Positions 10,001 to 19,553 of a stretch of 64,000 bases of DNA are shown piece after piece. Position 1 is the first letter of the stretch. Each line of letters opens with the position of its first letter. This stretch comes from Closterium sp. Naga37s-1. Its lineage: Eukaryota; Streptophyta; Zygnematophyceae; Desmidiales; Closteriaceae. The stretch covers positions 1,065,001 to 1,129,000 of the forward strand of contig CANJKZ010001148.1 of the NCBI GenBank assembly GCA_947471745.1, read 5' to 3'. A program made the translations under genes and the position numbers. A model generated the notes under the pieces. It saw only the letters and a list, made by a program, of their open reading frames with translations. It was not told the origin of the DNA and did not search any database.

Positions 10001-11351
10001 TACCTCTCTCAGCTCAGGTACGCCACGTGGAACCACGCCTCTATGGCCTCTGCTTCTGATTGTTTTGAGAAGATTAAAAAAACCATCTATGGCCTCTGCT
10101 CCTGGGATATGAAAACGACAGGGTGGGGAATGGGAGCGTTGAGAAGCGAGAGGGGTGAAACGAGGGGAGGGGGAAGGGAGGGCGGGCGGGGAAGGAGAGA
10201 GTGCGTGGGTGGGCGAGATGAGGAGTGAGCGAGGAGTAAAGAAAAGGAAAGAAAACGGTTAACCTTCAAGTGTACCGCATCCAACCGTACCGTACCTCGT
10301 CTAAGTAACCGTCGTCCTCATCCTCTGCTGCATCCTCCTCGTCTTTCCCATCGTCCCTACGCAGTCCCTCTTCCCCCGGCCCTCCACTCTCCCCCCGCTC
10401 GCCTTCCCTCCTCTCCCGCTCAACCCCCCCTTCCTCTCCTCGCCCTTCTCCCCCCTTCACTTCCTCCGCTCCTCTCCCTTCCACTCTTCCCCCTTCCTCC
10501 CTCACGCCCTCGCCCTCTCTCATCCCCTCTTCAATCTCCACCACTTCGCGCATGATCCCTTGAGACGCCTGTAAAGCACCCTCTTCCGCCCGGCCCCCTC
10601 CCTCCCCCGCACGCATCCCCTCCTCTATCTCCACCACTTCGCGCATGATCCGCACCACCAGGGGGTCTAGTGCTCCCCCCATCCACGGCAGCTCGGCGCG
10701 CAGCACCTGCTCTAGATGGCGCCTGCGCGCGCCCACTGCGGCAGACGCGCCTGTCGAGGGAGTTCCGCCCATTTCGGGGGTTCCGCCAGCGCTTATCCCC
10801 CCCACTGGTTCTCTCACCCGCGTCGAATCTCCCGGCCCATTCGGAGCATCTGGAGCCTCCATTTCTCTTAAACCCTCTCCCTCTCCTGAGTTTACAGGCG
10901 TTGATTCTCCCAACCCTTCAGCCGCTCTTAAACCCTGTTCCGCCCTTAAAGCCTCGTTCGTAGCGGTTCCAGCCTGTTGAGTCAGCATCGGCTGCGCTGA
11001 GCTGGCAAACGTCATCTTTCTGCTGTCGCTTGACCCGGATGACGTGGATCCGATGACGTGGCCAGCTGCGGACGTGCGGCGTTGATAAGTAGCGAACCCA
11101 CTGCTAGCAGAATGTAGAGGCTTTATACGTCGCGTGGAAGAACTTATAACGAAGCACCCTCCTGTCGGGGATATTCTAGAGACAATGTTGGCCTTGGGGG
11201 TGGCACGGCTGGTAACGCGGGTGGACGAGAACGAACGGCTGAGATTGCTCGAGGCAGTCCCGATCATCGGTAGAACTTGACGCTGCGAGGTGCCCGCGTA
11301 GATTAGACCTGTACGCGATAAGAGCCGCGCGCACAAGCGCATAATGCGCAA
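4024..11351 (-). CDS. DTW-domain tRNA-uridine aminocarboxypropyltransferase (7 exons)
   Basis: Family role: transfer of the 3-amino-3-carboxypropyl group of S-adenosylmethionine to a tRNA uridine (acp3U). Model, all on the minus strand: 11351-10296, 9788-9636, 8541-8446, 7052-6926, 6273-5864, 4721-4636, 4246-4024. Borders are GT/AG, phases match at every junction, and the total is 2151 nt (716 aa). Exon 1 starts with an Arg/Ser-rich organelle-type presequence and ends in an acidic low-complexity tract. The exon 2/3 junction builds the zinc motif CRQCWLPRGDCTC (CxxC-x6-CxC). Exon 4 carries NTGKLLWQVLGG and GINAHEERMWDELKQA. Exon 5 opens with VWCVYPAS and ends in the signature FILIDGTWSNSKAM (DGTW). 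Exon 6 ends SVMHGLR and exon 7 holds the helical C-terminus with CTAAAASSLLREL. Introns contain many extra copies of exon edges. A mitochondrial or plastid location is inferred only from the presequence. Confidence 0.85.
4555..4721 (-). repeat. Two copies of the exon-6 edge of the DTW gene
   Basis: The functional exon 4636-4721 ends ...SVMHGLR with a donor. A second copy at about 4555-4602 encodes LPFLSLQPPQPLAVHELR with the same AG|GTGA donor. Short repeats containing ATCACCTGA (donor complement) continue from about 4465 to 4560. Confidence 0.65.
4603..4626. other. Intronic palindrome, TTTTGAGA family
   Basis: Inverted repeat with 11-bp perfect arms (TTCTTTTGAGA / TCTCAAAAGAA) around a 2-bp centre, between two copies of the exon-6 edge of the DTW gene. 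It belongs to a family of similar palindromes in the host introns of this window. Confidence 0.7.
4915..5930 (-). repeat. Eight-copy array of the DTW signature exon edge
   Basis: Exon edges encoding FILIDGTWSNSKAMTARLK followed by a GT donor begin (donor side) at 4915, 5026, 5162, 5288, 5451, 5582, 5720 and 5864. Spacing is 111-163 bp. Copies 3 and 4 are truncated and copy 5 carries G-to-S and M-to-I changes. Copies 1, 2, 6, 7 and 8 encode the same peptide with different synonymous codons. Only the copy at 5864 runs directly into the upstream coding exon. Confidence 0.85.
6449..7052 (-). repeat. Array of the GINAHEERMWDEL exon edge
   Basis: Four copies of a segment encoding LCVFGINAHEERMWDELKQA with a donor start near 6449, 6622, 6749 and 6926. 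The last (6926-7052) also contains the upstream half NNTGKLLWQ and is the one used in the gene model. The other copies vary slightly, for example HEECMLAELQRA. Confidence 0.75.
7140..7600 (-). repeat. Array of the NNTGKLLWQ exon segment
   Basis: Further copies of the 14-codon segment (D/T)xLRRNNTGKLLWQ lie near 7141-7190, 7260-7313, 7403-7444 and, partial, 7574-7600. Each stops at TGGCAG|GT. In the functional exon (6926-7052) that same CAGGT is internal coding sequence (LLWQVLG). In the copies it has become a unit boundary. Confidence 0.7.
7600..8195 (-). repeat. 29-bp minisatellite, about 20 units
   Basis: Near-perfect head-to-tail 29-bp units with no spacers, varying at one or two positions (ACAAC/ACATC, AGGG/ATGG). 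On the minus strand each unit reads TGG..TACACGCACCCTAAG|GTG, a mutated copy of the 3' edge of DTW exon 3 (TGGCTTTACATGCACCCCAAG|GT) with its donor. Confidence 0.85.
8338..9100 (-). repeat. Copies of the zinc-motif exon edge of the DTW gene
   Basis: The functional exon is 8446-8541 (CWLPRGDCTC ... IWLYMHPK|GT). A shorter copy (SDVVIWFYMHPK|GT) lies at about 8346-8385 and another (RQCWLPRRDCTCDEA) at about 8608-8665. More decayed versions with CACCTTGTGGCATGT lie near 8756, 8946 and 9030, and a remnant of the exon start is near 9065-9090. Confidence 0.65.
8793..8923. other. Cluster of three intronic palindromes
   Basis: Three related palindromes: 8793-8812 centred on GTCGAC, 8842-8859 (TTTTGAGTCGACTCAAAA, perfect 18 bp) and 8881-8923 centred on GACGTC. 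In the last one pairing continues outward through GGGTTT/AAACCC to GATAAA/TTTATC. All lie in the intron between exons 2 and 3 of the DTW gene. Confidence 0.7.
9279..9298. other. Intronic palindrome
   Basis: GTTTTGAG-ACGA-CTCAAAAC, 8-bp arms with a 4-bp centre, in the DTW gene intron. Same family as 8842-8859. Confidence 0.6.
9330..9788 (-). repeat. Copies of exon 2 edge of the DTW gene
   Basis: The functional exon is 9636-9788. Partial copies of its 3' edge (VKLITAYR + donor) lie near 9330-9380 and 9480-9560. A decayed 5' part (EAWF.VAYLS) lies near 10010-10055. Confidence 0.65.
9850..10005. repeat. 26-bp tandem repeat in DTW intron 1
   Basis: Six near-identical units of GAGAGGTAAGGAGCGCCCTC plus TACCAT, next to the partial exon-2 copy at 10010. 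No coding role is visible. Confidence 0.75.
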
Positions 11352-12531
11352 TCGACTGGAGACGTGGTTACGAGCAAGAGGCGAGGGAACGGTAATGAGA
11401 AGTCTAGGTGACTACCACGTGACGAGTTGCCAGCGGCAAGTGATGATGTGTGCGGGCGCGTTTCGAGGGAACTTCAAATGAGAGCGGGAACTATCACCGG
11501 TACCCGCAACAGCACGTCCTGTTAAAATAGATTACCGAACAGAATGGATGCGAACTGCTCGGGATATAATAAGCAGATATGTTGTATGATAGACTGGTTA
11601 ATCACAAGATACATTGAAATAATCATATCCCGCTCCATATTCTTCCTATTCTACGCGTCGGCACAAAAGCCTCGGGGTCACATTCTTCCGGAACATAAAC
11701 AGCAGCCAGGCGATGCGAAAAAAACGCGGCGGTGTGCGAAAATCCCGATTTGGTCAAAATAAGCGCGTCACTCGACGCTAGAAGCAGCCATTCCGTTACA
11801 ATGTCAATGTATGTGGAAGCCCCTTCTTCCGGAGTGAACTTATAACGAAGCACCCTCCTGTCGGGGATATTCTAGAGACAATGTTGGCCTTGGGGGTGGC
11901 ACGGCTGGTAACGCGGGTGGACGAGAACGAACGGCTGAGATTGCTCGAGGCAGTCCCGATCATCGGTAGAACTTGACGCTGCGAGGTGCCCGCGTAGATT
12001 AGACCTGTACGCGATAAGAGCCGCGCGCACAAGCGCATAATGCGCAATCGACTGGAGACGTGGTTACGAGCAAGAGGCGAGGGAACGGTAATGAGAAGTC
12101 TAGGTGACTACCACGTGACGAGTTGCCAGCGGCAAGTGATGATGTGTGCGGGCGCGTTTCGAGGGAACTTCAAATGAGAGCGGGAACTATCACCGGTACC
12201 CGCAACAGCACGTCCTGTTAAAATAGATTACCGAACAGAATGGATGCGAACTGCTCGGGATATAATAAGCAGATATGTTGTATGATAGACTGGTTAATCA
12301 CAAGATACATTGAAATAATCATATCCCGCTCCATATTCTTCCTATTCTACGCGTCGGCACAAAAGCCTCGGGGTCACATTCTTCCGGAACATAAACAGCA
12401 GCCAGGCGATGCGAAAAAAACGCGGCGGTGTGCGAAAATCCCGATTTGGTCAAAATAAGCGCGTCACTCGACGCTAGAAGCAGCCATTCCGTTACAATGT
12501 CAATGTATGTGGAAGCCCCTTCTTCCGGAGT
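11140..12531. repeat. 696-bp direct tandem duplication
   Basis: The segment 11140-11835 is repeated at 11836-12531 with no difference that I could find. Each copy holds the first 70 or so codons of the DTW gene, its upstream 271 bp, and the last 70 or so codons of the fucosyltransferase-like gene. The outer copies belong to the complete genes. The inner junction (about 11623-12047) therefore carries an orphan glycosyltransferase tail and an orphan DTW head. Confidence 0.9.
11352..11622 (-). promoter_or_regulatory. Presumed promoter region of the DTW gene
   Basis: 271 bp between the DTW start codon and the stop of the orphan upstream glycosyltransferase tail. AT-rich around 11560-11640. No convincing TATA box seen. 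A second copy lies at 12048-12318 through the tandem duplication. Confidence 0.35.
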
Positions 12532-15500
12532 GAAGTGAGCTGGCAAAACATCTTGCGATGAGGGAGGGTGTGTGTGAAGGAGTGGGGGGTCTTGAGATGA
12601 TGTTAGGGTGTTGACGTGGCGAGGGACAATGTCTGATACCACCACCTGTGGCAGACGAGAGAGGAAGGAGAAGCAAGCAGGAGGCAAGATGTCAGGGTGT
12701 TGACGTGGCGAGGGACAATGTCTGATACCACCACCTGTGCCACACAGGAAGGAGGAAGGAGAGGCACGCAGAAGCAGGATGTCAGTGGGTGTGGGGTCGT
12801 GGGATGATGTTAGGGCATTGACGTTGCGAGGGACAATGTTTGATACCACCACCTGTGCCACAACCAAGGATGGCAATAGTGGGACACATTGGTGCCAAGA
12901 AGGGAAGAGAAGGGTGAGAGCGAAAGTGGGGAGTGAGGGTGTGGAGTGAGTGTGGGAATTGAGAGCATAGAGTGAGAAAGTGGAGTGAAAGGGGCAGAGA
13001 GGGCAGAAGGAGTGCGTACCCTGTGGGGGTATTTGAGCCAGAGGGCGGTCTTGAGTAGCGACAGGTGCAGAGAAGTAAATGGAGAAAGCATGAGGGAGAC
13101 GAAGAGAGCGAGGGGAGGAGGAGGAGAACATACTCTGTGGGGGTATTTGAGCCAGAGGGCGGTCTTGAGTGGCGACAGGTGCAGAGAAGTAAATGGAGAA
13201 AGCATGAGGGAGACGACGAGAGCGAGGGGAGGAGGAAGAGTGCATACCCTGTGGGGGTATTTGAGCCAGAGGGCGGTCTTGAGCGGCAGGGAGTTGGTGA
13301 CAACCAGCCAGCGACAGGTGTAGAGAGATATATGGAGAAAGCATGAGGGAGATAGGCGGAAGAGTGCATACCCTGTGGGGGTATTTGAGCCAGAGGGCGG
13401 TCTTGAGCGGTAAGGAGTTGGTGACGACGAGCCAGCGCACCTCGTAGGGTGGCGAGGGCACCCACCACTCCTCTAATGCCTGTGTGGATGGACGACAGGG
13501 GGGTGGAAGATAGGGTGGAAGAAGACGGGTGTGAGCACCAGAGAGTGGTGTGAATGGCAGGGAGTTTGTGACCACGAGCCAGCGCACCTCGTAGGGTGGC
13601 GAGGGCACCCACCACTCCTCCAGTGCCTGTGTGGATGCCACGTGTACAAAGTGAATTTTTTAGACATCTAAAAAATGCACCTCGTAGGGTGGGGAGGGCA
13701 CCCACCATGACTCCAGTGCCTGTGCGGATGGCGTTGTGGGGGAAAGGGAGGAGGCGGGGAGAGATAAGAGGACAGAGCAGGTGTGACGTAAACTGGTGTT
13801 GGGTTTTGTGAATCGAGAATGGAGGGGGGATGCTATGATGCATGCACATGACATCCATTTTCTTTCTTTCTTTCTTTGGGCTCTTATTTTTCTTTGTTTG
13901 TTTGCTTCTATGTTTGTAGGTTTTTGCTTGGCACATGAAATGTATTAAGGTTTAGGGTTTAAGGTTGCATGACAGAAGCACATCCATCTGAGTCGCATTG
14001 AGCGCCTTGGGATCTCCAAACTCCTTCTCGCCCTCCCACACCACCGTGTCCCCCGCTCTTATGTGCACCCCCACGGCCACCACCACCCCCCCCACCTTGG
14101 CCCAGTCTCACCTTGGCACATGATATGTATTGGTCAGCCCACTTAAGCAAAACATCCATTTGAGTGGCGTTAAGAGCCTTAGGGTCACCAAACCCCCGCT
14201 CTAATGTGCACCCCCACCACCACCACGCCTCGATTGAGCACGCCAAGGAGGGGTTGGCATAAAGAAAGAGCGTGTGAGGAGAGGAAGAGGAGGAGGGGAA
14301 GAGGAGGAGGGGAGGAGGGGAGGGAAGAGGGGAGAAGGGGAGGGAGGAGGGGAACGAGGACCCACCTTGGCACATGATATGTACTGATCAGCCCACGACA
14401 GCAGTACCTCCATTTGAGTGGCGTTCAACGCCTTGGGATCTCCGAACCCCCACTCGCCCTCCATTACCATCGTGTCCCCCGCTCGTATGTGCACCCCCAC
14501 CACCACCCCTAAACCCCCCACCTTAGCCCACACCCACGCCCATTCCCAACACACACCTTGGCACACGATATGTATTGCTCAGCCCATGATAGAAGCACAT
14601 CCATCTGAGTGGCGTTGAGAGCCTTGGGATCTCCGAACCCCCACTCGCCCTCCCATACCATTGTGTCCCCCGCTCTTATGTGCACCCCCACCACCACCAC
14701 GCCTCGGTTCGAAGGGCCGAAGGAGGGGTGCGGGTGGGATGGGCGGAAGGGGGAGTGTGTGTGAGGAGGGGAGGAGGGGGGCGGGGAGAGGAGGTGGTGG
14801 TAGATGGCTTGGACTCGAAAGATGACCTCTGGCTGGGGCCTGGGGTTGGGAGGGGAGAGGCAAAGGAGAAAGACAGAAGGAATAAATTAGATCGCTTTTG
14901 TTGAGGCAATTATAATACGAAAGGAGGGGGAGGAGGTGGTGGTAGATGGCTTGCACTCAAAGGATGACCTTTGGCTGGGGCCTGGAGTGGGAAAGGCAGG
15001 TAATCTGGGGTGGGAACGGGGGAAGGAAAGAGAAACGAGAGGAGGATGGGAAAGGCAGGTGACCTGGGGCGTGTGAGAGCACCCATCAGGAGGCGAGAGG
15101 AGGTGGTGGTAGATGGCTTGCACTCCAGAGATGATCTCTGGTTGGGACCAGGGGTGGAAGGGAGAATCAAGGACACGGCAGAAGAAGGGATAGAAGAGAT
15201 GCACTTGTTGAGGCGCCTATAAATATGAAAGGAGGTGAGAGGAGGTGGCGGTAGATGGCTTGCACTCCAGAGATGATCTCAGCTTGGGACCAGGATGGAG
15301 AATACCTGGACCAGGGTATTGCAGGGTTGGATGGAGGCATCAGGAGGAGAATATGCATCAGGAGGAGCGAGAGGATGATGGAGGGGAAAACCTAAATGAA
15401 GGAGGAAGGGGGAGGGAAAGGGAAAGCGAGAGGGTGATTTCTTATGAGCACTGTACCTTGGAAAGACACTTCTACACTACATAGCTTATTCGCGTGAAAT

Positions 15501-17430
15501 GAGGTGTAGTGTACTTATATCCACCAAAAAAAAAAAAAAAAAAAAAAACATAGCTTATTCGCGTGAAATGAACCCAGTACAGATCATGTGCCTGCCTGCC
15601 AGACTCAGGGTATCTTTGGGGATTCCAAAATAGACGCTGCATGAATCCTGTATTGCCGATGTACCAAACTCACTTGAGCAGGAATCGTCTTTTGAGACGT
15701 CTCAAAATTCTTATGCAATGAAACATGCACCTAGCCGACTCACTTGAGCAGGAAGCGCAGGATACAGCCAAAGGCAAAGGGAGGCCGCATGCCCATGTCC
15801 TTTAGACTGTCCGCCCACTTCTTCTCAAATGCCTGCACAGCAGTGGCAGAGGCAGCAGCGGCAGAGACAGGGAAAAGGGGCAAAGAGAGGATATAGGAAA
15901 ATCACGTATAGGCAACTCAGAAAGAGGAAGGCCGCATGCCCATGTCCCTTAGACTGTCTGTCTGCCCACTTCCTCTCCACTGCCTGCAGCAGAAGGCCGG
16001 ACGGACGGGATAGGGAGGATGGGGTAGTGGGGTGCCATAAGCTGGAGAGAAGCAACTGGCATTTGAGATGCATGGTGTTTTTAAACATCATGAAAAAAAA
16101 ACAAACAAACAAACAGAATGCAAGAGAGGAGGGGATGAGAGGAAGCGGGGAGATGAGGAAGGAACGAGTGGGACTGACCTGAACGAGGAGGTACGTGAGC
16201 AGGCCTCTATTCCACGTCACCTGCACGTTCATCGCCTTATCCATGATCCCAAACACCTCCTCCGCTTTCAACTACCCAGCAACAAGGAAAAGGAGCCACT
16301 CATACTGACCTGAACGAGGAGGTATGTCAGCAGGCCTCTATTCCACGTCACCCGCACGTTGAGCGCCTTATCCATTATCCCAAACACCTCCTCGGGCTCC
16401 ACAAACCGGTTTCTGAAATCAACCACCACCACCTCCCCCTCCTGCACTGCCACCTCCCCTCCTCCCCTCCCCTCTTCCCCCACACCCCCTCCCTCTCCCG
16501 CTCCATCTCCCCCACTCTCTCCTGCGCTACCTCCCAGTTTCCCATCTTCCAAAGCTAGCTTCCGAGCCGGCTCCACAGGTACGTCCGGGGTCCACGACCA
16601 GTCCACCAGGTTCGGCGCAAAGGCCAGCGGGAGGTACGGGTGCCGGACCAGGAAGGCTCGGCGGGAGAGCAGCGCACAGGCAAAGGCAGTGGCAAGGCCC
16701 GTGAGGAAATCCCCTAACCCTCCTGCCTCGTCTGGCCACTCGTATGTGAGGAAACGGATGGATGGATCGAGACGTGGGTGGGGGTATTGGATTGGGGGAG
16801 GAGGGGAAGGGGGAAGGGGAGGGGGTTGTGAGAGGTGTGGAGTGGTAGGGGAGGGTGCTGTTGCAGCTGCTGCTGCTGCTGCTGGTGCTGTTCCTGCTGC
16901 CGCTGGTGCTGGTGCAGCTGCTGCTGCTGCATCCTGTGCTGCTGCCCTTGCATCTGCAGCGGCAGTAGCAGCATCATGTGCAGCAGCAGCGGTTTGTGCG
17001 AGTGCGGGGGCATTGGCCTGAGCAGCGTGGCGAATGTGGGCGTGCAGAGCGGAGTAGGAGGGAGCCCAGGCGCCACAGAGGGAGTCGGAGAAGGAAACAT
17101 CCAGGAAGGGGGCGAGGGGGGAGGAGGACGCGAGGGGGACTGAAGGAATCTGGGAGGGGGAGGGGGAGGGGGGGGGGGAGATTGGAGGGGAGAAGAAGGT
17201 TGGGCAAAACCGAGGGGAAAGCTGGGAAAGAGAGAAAAGGCCTTCAGATGCCCCCTTCCGCTGTTTGTGCGAGTGCGGGGGCATTGGCCTGAGCAGCGTG
17301 GCGAATGTGGGCGTGCAGAGCGGAGTAGGCGGGAGCCCAGGCGCCACAGAGGGAGTCGGAGAAGGAAACATCCAGGAAGGGGGCGAGGGGGGAGGAGGAC
17401 GCGAGAGGAGGGCAAGGGAGCTGGGGGGGG

Positions 17431-17471
<41 letters not shown>

Positions 17472-18210
17472 GTGGTGGAAGGGGAGGAGGGGGAGTCAGG
17501 TTGGGTAAAACGGAAGGGAAAGCAAAAAAAGCCTCTAGGCCGGAGTAGGAGGGAGCGAGTCGCCACAGAGGGAATCGGAGAAAGATATGTGAATGAAGGG
17601 GGCGAGTTGGAAGGAGGATGTGAGGGGAGGGCAAGAAGACTGTGGGAGGGAGGGAGCGGGAGAATGGGGTACGGTTGAGCAGAACGGAGGGGAAAGAGTG
17701 GAGGGTTTAAAGGGGCTTCGAAACTTTCGAAGGAGGAGGGAGGGGGAAAAGGCCGTGCTGTACGCTATTTCAGGGGTCCACACATGCAGCAGTCAATGGG
17801 ATGGGACTCACTGCTAGGAAGAGGAGCAAGATGCTACAGGTGAGCTGTCGCTTGCGACCTTGGAGTTGTCGCCTGCGACCTTGGAGTTGTCGCCTGCGAC
17901 CTTGGAGTTGTCGCCTGCGACCTTGGAGTTGTTCCATGCGACCTTGGAATTGTTCCCTGCGACCTTGGAATTCTTCCTTGCGACCTTGAGAATTTTCCCT
18001 GCGACCTTGGAGTTGTCCCAATCGACTTGTACACTGTCTCCCGCTATTGCACTTTCTCTCACGAGTACACCATGTACACGCTTTTCTCCTTTTATTCCCA
18101 ACATCTATCGTAACGATAGGTTCTTCCTCACAATTCTGTAAACCTCGGACAGCTGGATCGACATTGCCCATCCCTTGCCTCCTCCGTTCCTCGCCCGCTG
18201 TGTTCCCCAT
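12319..18210 (-). CDS. Fucosyltransferase-like type II membrane glycosyltransferase (7 exons)
   Basis: Model, minus strand: 18210-17784, 17139-16310, 15832-15744, 15305-15205, 14702-14557, 13479-13372, 12645-12319. Phases match throughout; total 2028 nt (675 aa). Exon 1 has a real ATG, seven-residue repeats (QLQGRRR), then a hydrophobic anchor (SILLLFLAVSPIPLTAA) at about residues 120-140. After an Ala/Pro-rich stem comes FLTYEWPDEAGGLGDFLTGL, the N-terminal motif of GT-B fucosyltransferase-like enzymes. Then come LLTYLLVQ, MGMRPPFAFGCILRFLL, the donor-binding type motif VGVHIRAGDT, WWVPSPPYEVRWLVVTNS and, at the end, SSDALILTKSGFSHTAAF. The HxRxGD and SDALxxTKSGFS pattern is typical of alpha-fucosyltransferase / O-FucT-like folds. 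The acceptor is unknown; a Golgi location is inferred from the anchor. The first intron border and the weak donor at 15205 are the least certain points. Confidence 0.7.
12600..12860 (-). repeat. Three copies of the VVVSDIVPRHVNTL exon edge
   Basis: The acceptor edge CACAG|GTGGTGGTATCAGACATT occurs at 12645 (functional), about 12735 and about 12852. The middle and distal copies read VVVSDIVPRHVN and a changed version. Confidence 0.7.
13010..13735 (-). repeat. Array of the WWVPSPPYEVRW / WLKYPHR exon
   Basis: The full exon 13372-13479 is flanked by donor-edge copies (TALWLKYPHR + GT) near 13020, 13136 and 13250, and by acceptor-edge copies (ALEEWWVPSPPYEVRW) near 13560-13625 and 13675-13730. 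Confidence 0.75.
13655..13676. other. Intronic palindrome at an exon-copy edge
   Basis: ATTTTTTAGA-CA-TCTAAAAAAT, 10-bp perfect arms with a 2-bp centre, abutting a copy of the WWVPSPPYEV exon edge. Confidence 0.65.
13970..14702 (-). repeat. Four copies of the HIRAGD exon
   Basis: Copies encoding VHIRAGDT...FGDPKALNATQMDVLLSWADQYISCAK lie near 13974-14090, 14127-14225, 14368-14510 and 14557-14702. The last is used in the model. Some copies have lost the HIRAGD half or the donor. Confidence 0.75.
14800..15305 (-). repeat. Four copies of the EIISGVQAIYHHLL exon
   Basis: Copies near 14790-14830, 14930-14985, 15090-15150 and 15205-15305. Only the last has an acceptor giving the phase needed for the model (CCAG|G then TAT). 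Confidence 0.65.
15479..15571 (+). mobile_element. Tiny poly(A)-tailed insertion with 24-bp target duplication
   Basis: A 24-bp direct repeat (15479-15502 and 15548-15571, starting ACATAGCTTATTCGCG) flanks a 45-bp insert. The insert is GGTGTAGTGTACTTATATCC, ACC and an A run of about 22. This is the structure left by LINE-type target-primed reverse transcription with extreme 5' truncation. It lies in an intron of the fucosyltransferase-like gene. Confidence 0.75.
15690..15707. other. Intronic palindrome
   Basis: TTTTGAGACGTCTCAAAA, a perfect 18-bp palindrome in the fucosyltransferase-like gene, about 37 bp beyond the donor of the exon ending at 15744. Same sequence family as 8842-8859 and 23573-23596. 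Confidence 0.7.
15920..16270 (-). repeat. Exon-edge copies in the fucosyltransferase-like gene
   Basis: 15925-15995 is a partly decayed copy of the MGMRPP exon (functional at 15744-15832). 16180-16270 repeats the 3' edge of the large exon (VFGIMDKAMNVQVTWNRGLLTYLLVQ + donor), the functional edge of which is at 16310. Confidence 0.7.
17000..17620 (-). repeat. Repeats and poly-G run upstream of the large GT exon
   Basis: A segment encoding FSDSLCGAWAPSYSALHAHI is present in the functional exon and again at about 17290-17380, with a third partial copy near 17570-17610. A nearly pure G run (about 17428-17470) would read as poly-Pro and can form G-quadruplexes. Confidence 0.6.
17844..18020 (-). 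repeat. 21-bp coding repeat (QLQGRRR heptads)
   Basis: About eight 21-bp units in frame within exon 1 of the fucosyltransferase-like gene. Units nearer the start codon have drifted (EEFQGRREQFQGRMEQ). The translated repeat is a basic, Gln/Leu-containing heptad just before the membrane anchor. Confidence 0.8.
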
Positions 18211-19553
18211 CTCTGGCGCCTCCTCTCACAGGAAACGCTAAATTCAGGGTTCCATGTAAAGAAATTTGGTTTCAACTGAAGATCGGGTTACCCTACTGTC
18301 GCCGTACGTCACACCCGCGACTACTTGTGGCATCAGTTCAGCCGTTCTTTGAGGAATACAGAATCTTACGACTTCAAATCGCGTAATGCAGCTGATGCTG
18401 AATGTGGATGCCATCAGTGAGGAACCTACGGCTTAGATTTGCTATTGAAAACTGATACCAGTGCAGACATGAAAGGGAACCGGAGAAAAAGTTGCAAGGA
18501 ATGGTCAGATCGCCAGAAAGTGATGCATGAGCACTGGTAGCTGAGCGGCACAAACAAAGCATTGCCTCGATTCTGGAGTCGCGTGCACGATTTCATACGC
18601 CATCGCGTCCCACTAGCAGTTTCATCAGCTGCCAGGATCAGAAGCAGTAAAACATTGGCGTATGAAATTGCGTTTGTCCCTCGATCGTTCTGAGCGGTTA
18701 CTCTCGTTGCGTCACGGTGTATAGCAGTGAAGCTAGATGACCGCTGTCAACCGTCTGGAATCGTCTTGCACCCACGACGGATGAACTGTAAACGACAAGA
18801 ACAATTCGCTAGACAGAACAGGAAAGATTACTACGACGGCCTTCGTTCTACAGATGGATCTCAGATGGTTTAGAGCAAGTCGATGCGGTAAGGCGTGGTT
18901 CCCTGGATGACTCTTTGCACTCTCGAACACCATTGCTAACGGTTTGGGTTTACGGGTGTTCACCACGGTTTGCTTCGGTTAGTTGCAGTCGAAAGTGGAC
19001 CGTTGTGCCAGAAGAGTTCTGCAATGTTTGGACTTATACTGTACTGAACCGCTCTGAATTACCCAGTCAACATCCTAGGTTCGTTTTCAGCTCGGATCAT
19101 CAGAATTCCAAGCCGCCAGTTTGTTTAGAAACCTTGCTCTGCCAGCGGACTGCACGGCAGCCTCGATGCCGACACGACCAATGGCAGCAATCCCGAGCCT
19201 CGCGGATTTGAACTTCACTTATGGCGGCAATCTCGACGCTGTCGATACCAACGAAAGCAGCACCGACGGTGGTAACATCAATGGCGAAACTGAACGACAA
19301 GCGCGCGAAGGAACCTGAATGCCAACAAGTCAAGCTTTGAGCGAGAGGAATAACCGAGCATCCACACCAACAGGCAGCACTGCGAGAGGCAGCAGATAGG
19401 GTCTTGGGAGTCCCTGTGCTCGTTATCTCTTTTATCACCCCAGTCATGAGCATGAATCTAGTGTAAGCGAGTGGAAATTTAGACCACCGCTCGACAGAGT
19501 ATTTTGTTTGTGGTTGGCTATACTCGACTTAAGAACGTGAGATCGGTGGAAGA
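18211..19553. promoter_or_regulatory. Divergent intergenic region, GT gene / GRAS gene
   Basis: 1.34 kb separating two divergently transcribed start codons (18210 minus, 19554 plus). No ORF with recognisable motifs, no repeats and no transposon remains. It is the only sizeable stretch in the gene-rich half that looks like ordinary unique DNA, so both promoters presumably lie here. Confidence 0.4.

Noticed and set aside
16070..16090. Additional palindrome TGTTTTTAAACA
   Set aside because: Lacks the GAG/CTC core of the palindrome family and is short enough to be chance.
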